Positions 33,850-45,600 of a DNA stretch of 64,000 bases are shown piece after piece. The DNA comes from Ditylenchus dipsaci (lineage: Eukaryota > Nematoda > Chromadorea > Rhabditida > Anguinidae). The notes under the pieces are model-generated. The model made no database searches, was not told the DNA's origin, and worked only from the letters and a program-made list of their open reading frames with translations. Where the stretch lies: positions 186,001 through 250,000 of the forward strand of contig SADC01000060.1 in NCBI GenBank assembly GCA_004194705.1, read 5' to 3'. Numbering within the stretch: position 1 is the stretch's first letter; every line of letters starts with the position of its first letter. Made by a program: the position numbers and the translations under genes.

Positions 33850-36818
33850 CATGCTACGAGAGCTAGACCTAAGACTACGGCAGAATGAGAGAACTCGGTA
33901 CCGGCTCACAACCGTTATTTAAACATCCTTGCTTACGCCAAAAAAATCTGCGGAAGCCCTTGGCAAAAATTTTCGAATTTTTTCAGGTTTTTTGGGCCAC
34001 CCTGTACATGTGTATCAGGGAGGAGAATTAAATTATATGAAAAAAGTACATTTTCCAAAAAAAAAGTAGATTTCAACTACTTTTGAAGAAAAAGGTGATT
34101 TTATCCAGTGCTTATTGCGATTTTGAAAAGAAAAAAGATTTTGACTAGAATTTTCAAAAAAAAAAGAGGTTTTGGGCCTGAAAAAGTACAAATCTTTAAA
34201 AAAACTAGAATTCTCATTCCTGATGTATATGAGCTATCCAGTTGGTTTTCTGTTTACAAAATTCAGCAAAATTAGACCTTTCAGAAATACAGAAAGTGCT
34301 TACTGTTTTGGCGCACCATTCGCCCCCCCCCTCTCCCCCTCCATCATAACCGTTAAATAGTCCCAAGAGATGTGTGGTGGTGCTTTGTTATTATTCCCTC
34401 AATTTCCTCCTGAAATGATATGCACAATTTCTTCCATCCAACTGGCCAGCCAGCTTTCAAAGAAAAGAGGAAATTTGACAGTTTTAAACAATGGGGGATA
34501 GCAGTAGCACCAATCAAAGCCTTTAAGGCGGCAGGAGGGAATCTCGACGGGATGATTTCTGAGGGCGCTCCATGGTGCTAATACTGGTGTCACCCCATCC
34601 ACCCACAGCCATTATTCTTCATTTGGAGGAGGGGGGGGGGCTGGTGTGAATGGCCAATGATAAATCTTCAGGGGATTTGTTTCAAAATTGTGTGTCCTCC
34701 TTCCTGCCCTTTCGTCTGCTTCTCTATGTTGAAGGAGTTAAGTATGGGAGGAGGAGCAGGAAATGGGAATTACAGTGCAAATAAGACTTTTCAAAGGCCT
34801 TTGAGATTAATTCAAAATGTTTTCATTTTTTAGTTAAATTATTATTTTGAATATTAAAATTGATTGTAAAAAATATTATTTGTAGCTTGACATTTTGAGA
34901 CATTGTGAAATTATGTAGTCGAAAATATTTGGTCAACTAAAAGGATACATTTCTAAGTTTTGAAATCCAAAAGTGAGCAGCACTAAAACCGCAGTCTTGT
35001 CCTCCAATAAGCACACACTCTATTAGTTTGTAAGAAAAGAGGGGTGAAATTTGAACAGATTTTAAATCAGCTTGGTCTCTCTTCTGTTTTGACATTTTTG
35101 CAAAATAGCTGGTTTTCCTCTGAGGTTTTTGAAATTTTATTGAAAACAATTGTTTTTAGAATTTTTGTATACGAAATAATTCTAAAAAAAAGAAAACTAC
35201 ACGAAAAATGGTTGAAAAGATTCAGGGTGATTCTTGACTCTCTGGTATATTTAAAAATAACAAAACATTTCCATTTCTCCTACCAAGACCCCACAACTTC
35301 TATTTTGATATTTTGTCTTGTTATGCATTTATTCCTAGGAATAGTTTTGGTAAAAAAACTGAAGTTAAAGGGCCTGCAGCTTTAGCCTTCAATCAATTGA
35401 TTGGGCTGGAAATTATTTAGCTTTGGTGTTGTTGAATGGCCTAGCTCCTTTCTTCCTTCCAACCTTTTGTAACTAAACTATTTTGTGGTGGTGGTAGCAT
35501 GGGAAAAACTTTTTCTTCCAAATCTTCAAAGAATATATTTCAATAGATTTACCACTCATTTTGATCCTTTGTTTTTACGGAGTTTTGCCTGTTGATTGTC
35601 CACATTGGACCACACACACACAGTCTGTTGTTTTTGTATTCAGTGGTTTTTAATATCACGAAAAAGCATTTTTTTCAATCAAACTCGGCGTTTTGGTTAT
35701 ATATGTTTTTTAAATTTCTGATCTTAATTATTATTTTTTAATTTTTCATGCCTTACCTCTGTTATTAGGTTATTTTTCAAACTTAAACTTCTAATAAGAT
35801 GTCAACTATTCTTCTTTTGATTTAATTTACACTTGAAAAAATCACAATTTGACCGTGTAAGGCGGTTCTAAGGTGATTTCATTTGCTTCCGAAATAATTC
35901 TTGTATCTAGTTGGTTAGTTGTGCCTTTTAATTTTTACTCTAAAACAAGTAAGTTATAGTGACGAAAAAATAGGTGGCTTTTCTTGGCGAAAAAACATTT
36001 TTGCTAGGGATTGCGAGTCGGAGCAAGCTGTGATTTCGAGTTGGAAAATTTGAGAAACCATGTTTTTGCGCATGACAAAACAAATTTACCCAAATAAATC
36101 TAATCGAAAAAAAACAAGTGATTTAAACTCAAACATCCAGTCATAAATCATATTTAGTAGTAATAAATAGTTGGTTGTGGTGGATTGAGTGAAGGCCACT
36201 CTCCTCCAGTACTGTAAACACTTTTGGCCATAATTGGTCATGAATTAAGTTTTGAGTGAGGTTGTGAGTCAATATAGCAGCAAGTGTGATGTATTCATTA
36301 CACAACATTATGATGGGTTAATAATCGCTCAGTCAGCCAACTGATTCATTGCTGGCTACATCCTCTGATTATTGTCTATTAGTTTACCATAGTACAGCCA
36401 CAATATTAAACTATTTTTATGAATGAAAAGTATTTCAAACCTCTATGTGTAAAGATTTTGACTTATTTTGAAAGTAAATGAAAATATCGCAGGAACATTG
36501 AGATTATCCAATAATTGCCTATCAAATGTTATATAAAAGGACGTTTAGAAAATGAGTGAGCAGCGAAAAGGCGCGGCATAACAAAAGGAGGAACTGAACA
36601 AAAATTGGCTGAGAGCTAAAGAAAAAAGAAAGACCACCTTGCACAAAAACACTGAACACGGCAATTTTGCTATCAGAAAAGTTTAGCATAGAAAAAAGTT
36701 GCTCTACAGCAAAATAATTTTAAATATTTTCTAATAGTATATTTTTCGTGGATTTTAAGACTTGCCATGAAGAACAAAATTAGATGTCAAATGTGAAACT
36801 TTAAAAGTTAGCCGAAGG
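33850..36818. other. Mostly unique non-coding DNA
   Basis: No coding exon with splice support. 33960-34200 has T/A-rich AAAAAAGT units and GGCCACCCTGTACATGTGTA. Pyrimidine runs occur at 34325-34345 and a G run at 34631. Low repeat density compared with the left third suggests regulatory or intronic DNA of the downstream GATA gene, but this is inference. Confidence 0.45.
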
Positions 36819-36826
36819 GTGTATAT

Positions 36827-37362
36827 TAGGGTAGCTCGCGGTCGGTTAATTTGGCCTTACCCGGTTATCGGTTAACCGGATTTTTGCGTACCCGGTTAGT
36901 CGGTTGGTTAGTAAAATACCCGGTCGATTAACTCAAAAAGTCTCATGAGTTCCTCAATTAACTTAAGTTTATTTCAACGTATTTTATTTGAGGCACTTTC
37001 GCTTTTGCTCACCATCACTTGGTTCCAGCGAGAGGAATTTTCAAATTTTTGCAATTTTTCGCGACATGATTTTCTTATAATATTTTGTAATTAAAAACTA
37101 GCGAAAATAAGAGACGAAAATATCATATAGCACTTTATTAAAAATGATTTCTACTGTTTTTTTCTTCTTCGTAAGAACAAATTTTTTTTACAAGATTTTG
37201 TTCCAAGTACTACCTTTTTTAAAGCTTATTCTATCCAGTGCATGAACCGGAATAACCGACGGTCATTGAACCCGGTTATCGTTTTTTTCGAACCCGATTA
37301 TTCGGTCGGTTAATTTTGGCAAAAACCTTGGTCGGTCGGTTAACCAACCGCGAGCTACCCTA
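36827..37362. mobile_element. hAT-like element, TAGGGTAGCTCGCGG ends
   Basis: Inverted ends TAGGGTAGCTCGCGGTCGGT and ...ACCGCGAGCTACCCTA, with several CCGGTTATCGGTTAACC-type motifs next to each end. 8-bp flanks GTGTATAT (36819-36826) and GTGTATAC (37363-37370) differ at one base. No transposase; a non-autonomous element. Confidence 0.75.
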
Positions 37363-37370
37363 GTGTATAC

Positions 37371-38510
37371 CGTGAAAAACCTGAAAATCTCCGAAATTGT
37401 GGAGAATAATACAATCCTAGCGAGCAGGCTTTTTGTTGGCTGCGAGGCTCTTTATTCAAATAAAAAAGTATTTGGCAAAATGTGAATTCTCGTAATTTCT
37501 CGGTCTAGGCTATATAAAAATATATCATCAGATATTTTTGATAAAAAAATGTCGTACCCGGTGGGAGAACCACATTTTTAAGAGAATCGCTAAATTTAGT
37601 CTCTCTTTAGACGCAATATTCCGCCAGAGAACGTTCTTCACATAGCCTTCTTATACACGTAATGGGTGTGGCTTCAGCACTCATTTTGAACACCACCTTA
37701 CACTCTTATATGCAAAGAAATATCCCGTCAAAATTCTACCAATCCAAAAAGTCATGAAAAAATCCCTTGAACTGTTTATAAACGGCCGCCTTATATATGT
37801 CACCAAGCTTCAAATTTATAAAGAAGACTTTTAACAATAAAAGAGGCGTGCGCCTGTTTACTAAACGCATTTTCGGCTTCCATGGCCTTTGTTTGGGGCA
37901 CTAGGAGTAAGGGCAATGCTTTAGGCCTTTCAAGCTACAAAAGGCATAACGACAGTCATAATAGGCGTCCAATGGTAAATGCTTTCCTCCACCTCAGGCT
38001 ACCCTGACCCTTTTGTAAACTCATTTTACTTTCAGTATAGAATTTTTTCCATTATGTTTTATGTTTAATTGAGAATTATTTACAACTTTCTTTCATTTAC
38101 TGTATAGGAGCATACTAGTCATAGCAAAAAATGAGAGAAGACTAATTTTTCTTGGAGCACTCCAGCCATTTTTTGCTTGAAGTCTATGCAAATTGGTTTT
38201 TTTCCTTCTTTGCTGTTGACTGGGCTAATAATGGAGGGAATAACAAGTTTCTAGCTTCCACCCATTGTCCACAACTTGGCAGTTTTTTGCCCTAAATGTT
38301 TTGATTGTCTTCGACAAAAAGATAAGCAAGCTTTTCCTAGTAGAAAACACCAAATTCAGGTGCTTATTTTGGGAATTTTTAGTCGACATAGTCGACAGCA
38401 GGTCATTTTGAATTACGCACTTCGCTTACTTGAAATACAAAAGACCAGGGTTGCCATCCAGAATTTTTGAAAACCGTAAACTTTTTCGCCAAAAAACCTG
38501 GTCAAAACCT
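37371..38510. other. Non-coding, no gene seen
   Basis: AT-rich unique sequence; no exon, RNA gene or transposon end could be supported. Confidence 0.4.
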
Positions 38511-38519
38511 GGCATTTTT

Positions 38520-39560
38520 AGTTAAAAACCTTGTCAAAACGGCGTGGCAAGAATTGAGCAATAAAATTTGAGATCACATGATTTTTAACACAATTTGAGA
38601 AATTGTAAGATTCAAACTGCAAAAATGCGACCGAAGATTTGCGATTTATCTTTATGTACTGCAAGATTTGCGCCTCACCATATGCAAACCAAGGTATGCG
38701 ACGCGAAAATTTCACCGCAAGTTTTACGACTGTTAGACAACAGACTGTGAAATTTGAACTGCAAGATTTGTGCACGAAGATTTGCGCTGCATTTTTGTAC
38801 TGCTAGATTTGCGCCGCCACATTTGTGCTGCAAGTTTTACGATTGTTAGATGAGACACTGTTAAATTTAAGCTGCCAGATTTGAGACACAAGATTTGCGC
38901 TTCATATTTGATTTCTTTAATTTCGAAGGCTTTTGCCAGTTTTATTTTGAAAGTTTGGTCGCAAAATTTGCAAGTTTTCCGATTTTTTCGATCATTTAAA
39001 AAAAACCGTGCAATTTTGCCCATTAAAAATCTTGCGTCGCAAATCTTGCAGTACTAAAATGTGGCGCAAATCTTGCTTCGCAAACTTTGCAGTTCGAATC
39101 TCAGAGTCTCTTATCTGATAGTCGTAAGCCTTGCGGCACAGTTTTTGCGGCGCATATCTGGGCTTGTATTTCTTAAATATTGATTATAAAGCTTGTAATC
39201 ATCAAGCGAAAATCTCGCAACACATGAGGATGCAGCGCGAGTCTTCGTGCGCAAATCTTGCAGTTCAATTCTCACAGTTTCTCATCTAACAGTCGTAATT
39301 ATTGCAAGGGAATTATTGTAGAGTTTATCATGGTGTGCGTGTCTTATGGCTCAACATATGTTGTTTGTAAATTCTCTGTCGCAACTCTTATTGCTCAAGT
39401 CTTGCGACGCCGCAAAAACATGGCAAATTGAAAAAATATATAGAAACTTTTTGAAATCTTGTATTTTGATAATTATAAATTGTTTTGTGTAATGTGTTTA
39501 TAATTGATTTGCTAGATTTGCGCTATTGCACAATCGCGAGTGTTTATAATTTTATCCTAC
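38520..39560. repeat. Inverted field of CTGCAAGATTTGCGC motifs
   Basis: About 12 degenerate CTGCAAGATTTGCG units on the left (38610-38900) face about 10 GCGCAAATCTTGCAGT units on the right (39040-39260), each about 30-45 bp apart, with recurring CAGTCGTAA / TTACGACTG sub-motifs. Open frames on the - strand here are translations of these units. Likely an old transposon with minisatellite arms; ends and TSD not found. Confidence 0.65.
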
Positions 39561-39569
39561 AGAATCTTA

Positions 39570-42500
39570 AGCGAAGTGGAAATTTGGATATCGACCAGGC
39601 AAGAGCGGTCAAGTTTTTTTTGTATCACCCTGTATACTGACTTCCACTTTTTTTATCTATTCCAATAAAAGCTTTTTTCGTCACTCGAGGAACATGGTTT
39701 TACATCAGTTACTAAAAGAATCCCTAATTTCAGCCCCTCCAGTCAAATTCCCACGGTAAATTAGCCGTCCTGAATTGCAGTTGTTGTGATAAGTCGATAA
39801 TCACCGTTACAAACCTAACCAAGGAGGGGAAGTTGTGCTGTAGTAGTAATAGCAGTCTACTGTCTTCTCTATCGCCAATATTATTCTCTCTTCTTCCTTG
39901 TGTTTTCCTGGGAATTCCTCATTGTTTTTGTGGAGTTGTTGTGTGAAGAAGCAATTAATCGCTTGCTTCAATCAAAGGGCACAGTGGCAAGTGTAGATTT
40001 AAGTCTCATCCACTGCTTGGCCAATCATCTAGGGAATTGCCAGTTAATTTGGTTTGAAATTAGAATAAATAAATTGCTGGATAAAGACAATTAATGTTTT
40101 GGATTACTGTAAATTACAGTTGACAATAAGGTAAACTATTTGACTAAATTTCTTTGGTTGAAGAATGTGGCGGACTGAAGTGTTTTTGTGGGCCTAACTA
40201 GGCTGCCTTGCTCACCCTCTAATCATAAAAACACCCACATCATCTGAGATAGATTTAATCGGCGCATCTTTTTGTTTTGATAGGGTTGATTTCAAGCGCT
40301 GTTTGGTATAATAATTGCATTTATTTTTAATTGGAAGAAAAAAAGCCGCTATTTTGCTGTTTATGCTTTTGGAGTTGCACAACACCTTTAGTTTGATGCT
40401 TTCTTCATTGTTCACAAAGAAAATTGAAAGTTCATAGTTTTAAGAAGCACATATTTTGTGACTTTTATGCATGGATCTACAGAAATTAAAGTCTTCAAAT
40501 TATTTTTTTATCAAGTCCTTCACTAATTTGAGGCAAAATTGTAAAGATGTGTTTTATGAAAAAGCAACTAAACTTTCTGATCATTCCTGATTGGAGATTT
40601 GTAGCTGACGGCTTGAAACAAAGCGATAAAAAATAATTTCTGGTTTTAAAAAGGTGTAAGTGACGTTTCAAAAATGCTTTTCGTACAAAAAGACGGAAAG
40701 ACTAATAGATCTTCTCCTTCTTGTGGACAATAGAACCCGCAAGATCCATGAGTCTTAACGCCAAAACTTTTGCTATACAGAAAATATTTGCAAAGTCGGA
40801 ACCAGGCTGGCGAAAATTGTAATTAGAAAAGTTGGAATAAAAATTGGGCATGGCGAGAATTCCACAAGAGACTATTCCGTGGTGCATAATTTCATAGCGA
40901 AGAATTCTGCAGAATGTTTATTTTTCACGTCTCTGCTAGGGAAATCCAAATTCTAAGAATCCGGTGTGTGTGTTTTGTCAAAAATAAAAATTCAGCGAAA
41001 TTATCTTCCGCGGAATGGTCTCCCGCGAAATTCTCGCCTTTTCACAAATTTTTGGACCCTGAACGCAAACGAACTTGAATACGTGTTCTTATATCGAGAC
41101 TAAACTGTAAATTTGCACGCGAAATTGGCAATTTAGACTAAAATTTAATTGATTAACTAGTTAGTTGCTAATTGAAAAGAATTTGTTTCTTGACTGAAAT
41201 TTTCTGTGATAAAATTTATTCACTGATAATTATTTCCCTAACACATTTTCGATAATTTCGCATTATATATACCAAATCAATGTACCATGCAAATGATGTA
41301 AATTAACAAATTTTCGTCCTACTGCACAATTTTTTTTGAATCATTTCAGCCAAACAACAGGAAGTGTCTTTTTTCTTGTAACTACTAAACATTCCCTCGG
41401 ATCAAGATCTCTATCGCCGCTCCACCAACAGCTACTACATATCCACCACCCTTGTAAATAAAATAGGAGGCGGACAAAATAGCCAACACAACAAAAGGGT
41501 CTGCTCGAGACAGCAGCAACGCTTCAAATAACTCTGCCCTGCTGCTGCTGCCAACAACATTGTTCATTGGGGGCAGCGATACTCTGGCTTATAACCAGAG
41601 AAAGCAGGAGGGGAGTGTAAAGGAATGGGGCGGAGGCAGGAGGAGGATCTTATCGTAACCCAGCATTTGCCTCCTCCCTCCTCCTGCTGGAGTACCGGTT
41701 GCTACCTCCTCACTCATGATCTGATTAAGTGGAGGTTGTGTGCTCCTGTTGGTTTGGAACCATCACCACTACTACTTGTTATTATCAGAGTTGATCAAAG
41801 CTGGTGGCAGCAGCCATGATGATGCTATCAGCCGCACCACTTGCGGCCAGATATAATCACTTTTGCTCAATTTGATTACCATCTGAGGCTGGCTGGCAAC
41901 AATATGGCCATGATAGCATCTTATCAATTTGACTGGGAGAACATCTTTTTTCGGCGAAGGACAGCCCCGTTGCCTGGTTTATCACGTGGGGCTGATCTAA
42001 ACAATCGATAATGGTCTTCTAAAATCTGGAATTTGAAATTTTTGAAGCCCATACTTTTTCATTTGCAGTTTAGGGTGAAAAACAAATTAAATCCAAGGTG
42101 CGTGGGATGCTATCAGAACTCGACGCATAGGTATTTTCACGGCTCAGAGCAGACTTTGAACAGGGACATTTGAAGTATTTACTACATTTTTGACTTTCAG
42201 TCTGAGTTATATATATATGTCTTCAGCTAGAAAAGTGTGATTTGGATTGAATGGATATCTGGGGGGCTGGATTGCCTGAGGCAGGAAGTGCCACAACTCA
42301 CTGACAAACTCATTTTAATCGCTTCAGGTTCTGCTATTGTTTTGCTACTATTTGGTGTCACCTGTCCTTTCTTGTTGCTCATATCTTCTTTTAACTATTC
42401 CGCAACTTAAAAATTCTGTGTTCTCTCTGATATTCCACTTTTTTCGAAACCCACAAATATTTTTTTTACAAAAGACTTTTGGTATGTCAATACTATGTTA

Positions 42501-42577
42501 TCTGTACGTGTTTAGTGCACCACCATTACATATTTTCGGGATCTACAAGATACTTTTAATAATTAATAAGCTTTTAG
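39570..42577. other. Upstream region of the GATA gene, unique sequence
   Basis: No coding exon recognised. Purine/pyrimidine-rich blocks lie at 41400-41720. Several GATA-binding motifs (TTATC/GATAA-type: 41651 CTTATCG, 41826 GCTATCAG, 41913 GATAGCATCTTATC, 42005 CGATAATG) cluster within about 400 bp, 600-950 bp before the first coding exon. An AG acceptor at 42576-42577 means an upstream non-coding or coding exon should exist here but was not identified. Confidence 0.4.
41640..42015 (+). promoter_or_regulatory. Possible GATA-site cluster upstream of the GATA gene
   Basis: Five WGATAR-like or close motifs in under 400 bp. They are candidates for auto-regulation, which is known for GATA factors. 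Motif density alone is weak evidence in AT-rich DNA. Confidence 0.2.
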
Positions 42578-42614
42578 CTTGTGGTCGACATCTTCATCTT
42601 CTGTCGCCATCCCA

Positions 42615-45600
42615 ATGACACAAGAGGAGTTCAAATTTGCCGTGGGGGATTCTCAACAACACCAGCAGCAGCAACTGTACATCCATCAACAACAACAAAA
42701 CCTGCTCAGTCAACAACGCTCCACTATGGAACATAACAATGATGCTAGACAACTGGACGTGTCCATGGATCAACAAGAAAATTCACTAGACTCCAGCCAT
42801 GCAGGCGTCGTACATATTGACGACCACGTTTCTGTGGGAGCTGAAGTTGGAGAGGAAAATGTAAGTGAAGTCGTCTCACATGAACAACCACCAATATGTC
42901 TTGAAAAAATTAATTGTAAGCGGGCAAAGCGTGGTGGGAATTCAAAAGTAATATTAAGGACCTGAGAACGCACTCCGGTTTACCGGCTATGTGAAAACCT
43001 GCTTAATGAAATTATTATATAGGAAGACAATATAATTAGTTGATAGGTTTCACAAGTAAACTATTCTGTTTCAAAATTGTTTTATGAAACCTGTTAATTA
43101 ATTTGTCTTCTATTGTCTATTGTTTTCCAATATAGTATTTTCGATAAGGTGGTTTTCGTTAATCAGGTTTTCACATAGCCGGTTTACCGTGTTGTCGGAA
43201 AAGCCCGCCATATAGACTTAGAAATCGACGCCAATTTGATGAGTTTCAAAAACAATACTCGACTGGTTATTTTTGGTATAGATCTATTTTTTGAAACCCA
43301 CTTTTTTTTATTAAAATCCATTTTCCAACAATCTGGTTCATTCTCAGGTTTTTTCTTTATGATTCAAAGAGGTTTTGAGCACAGGATTTGAGTCTAAAAT
43401 TGGTTACGGTAGAGTTCGGAGACTGTTCACACCAGTTTTTTTATACATCACAGAAATATGAATTAATTTTTTTCGAAAAAGGTCATTACTAGAGAAAATA
43501 CATTTATTTATAATTATTCAGCTGATGTTCTCTCCAGTCAAGCAGCCAGCATCAGCCATCTACAATGCCAACACCGCACAGTCAAATCCTGCAAACAACC
43601 AAATTTACTACCCAGCTCAAATCAAGGCATCCACTGATTATAGTAAGCTGTACACCACTTTTAGACAGCTCGAAAAAAATTAACCATGTTCAGTTTCAAA
43701 TGGAGGTCAGTTGTATGGTGGCCAATTCTGGTTCTGGAACTGCAACCCCACTCAGCATCCAGCTGCTCCTATGGCTAATTTAGGTAATAGTGGTCCAACA
43801 CAAAATCCTTCGGTGGGAGAGCTGAATTCGATGGCCACAGCCGCTGCTATAGCCCCTGCACACATGTTTGGAGGGGAAGACCCCACAGCCCCTACTATGT
43901 TCATGGGTTAGTCAATGAATGCAATCAATTCCATTTATTACGTTTGTATTTCAGCACAAAACTCTATGAACCACAACTTTTTCCAAAGCAACATGTACGG
44001 AGGCGCTCACCAAGACTCCTACTACAACAACCCCAGCTTCGGGCAGCAGCATCATTCCGTGGCCCAGCAACAACAACACCACCATCGTCTCAGCAACTGC
44101 AGCAGTGGTGAAGGGAGTAACGCCAACAATGAAGAGGAAACTGGCTCTGCCACTGCATCTTGTTCTTCTCCGCAAGGTGGTGGAGGCAGTGTGGATGCAG
44201 ACCACTGCCACTCCCAACACCAAATGATCAAGAGATTGAATGCAGGTGATATGGACACGCTTGAAAATGCAACTAATCTGGGCTCTACAGGTGCCAACAG
44301 ATGTAAAAAAGGTAAGTAAAGTTTAGAGACGATTTTACGGTCTGGGGCTTCAATAATAGTGGATTCGATGCCTTTTTGATAATTCAAATAGTAATTTATC
44401 GAAAAAGACAGCATATGAAGTGCAATGACCTTTTGTTTGAGGTACTTAGATAATTTTCAGGGTGCAATTCGGGGTGCAATTAAATCTGCACGATTGAAAA
44501 ATAATCATGAAGATTTTTGGAATAAAAAAGTGTCCAGCACGCATTTAGCGTGTGAAATTCTCACTGCCAGCGATGGACCTTTGACATCTTTTTATCTACA
44601 ATTTGCCAGAATAATCAAACAAAATTAAAACAAGGAATCTTGACTCATTTTTCTCATTTTCAGTTTTTTGAATTTCGGTATTCAAGGTCATAAATTGAAT
44701 AAATTCAAAGGCACCATGACGCGACCGTAAATAAAAAAAAATGTTGAGACTCTCAACTTGAGAGAAAAAAGTGTGAAGCCTTTAGTTAGTTGTATCACTC
44801 CATTTGATCATAGGCTGTCTACAGACAACAAATGCGTTTTTTTCTTCTTTAAACTTATCAGTCAATTAATCTTAAAAGGGGTGAGGCTGTTTGCTTTGTG
44901 TCTTTTACTGAAATGCACCAACCAGCCCGCCTTCTGTACTTAATTTAATGTCGTTCCTATAAAAAATTCTATGCTTCGCCACTTTTTTATGAACAAATTT
45001 TTCTTCAAGTTTTTTAACTCAAGGCATACTGTATATTTTTTTCAGCTTCAACAGACGATCGAGAATGTGTCAACTGTGGGGTGTCGCAAACCCATTGTGG
45101 CGTCGAGACACCAATGGTCACTACTTGTGCAACGCTTGTGGACTATACCAAAAGATGAATTCTGGAGCCAGGAGACCACTGGAACGGCCAAAGAAGCGAC
45201 AGGTCAGTAGTTTTGGCATTTCCAAAATTTGTAAGGAAGTTGGTTGTGCGCCCTCCCAGTGATAATAAATAAAAAAGGCGTTGAGGAATAATAGCCCAGT
45301 GGCTCAGTGGGAGAGGAGAGGAAGCCCGAAAGTTAGTGGTGGGCTCCCTCTGGAGATTTTTTGTTTTTTCTCGACTTTTACCGATTTTTCAAATTGACCT
45401 CCCACCTCCATTCTGATCCTTGAATGACTGTCTTCCAACAATTTATGCTTTTCATTCAATAATTGCACACATTCACCTGTAATTCTTTGGGTATTGGCAA
45501 AACAAAATGTGATTGTGTGGGGTAATAACACCCTGTTCTTTAGCAACATAAGCCGAAAAGGAAGCTCTTTGGCGCATGTGCATCTCATTTCCTCCGCTTC

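Noticed and set aside
45285..45362. A-box-like TGGCTCAGTGGG followed by TTTTTT, a possible second tRNA
   Set aside because: No B-box and no T-arm or acceptor stem could be folded.
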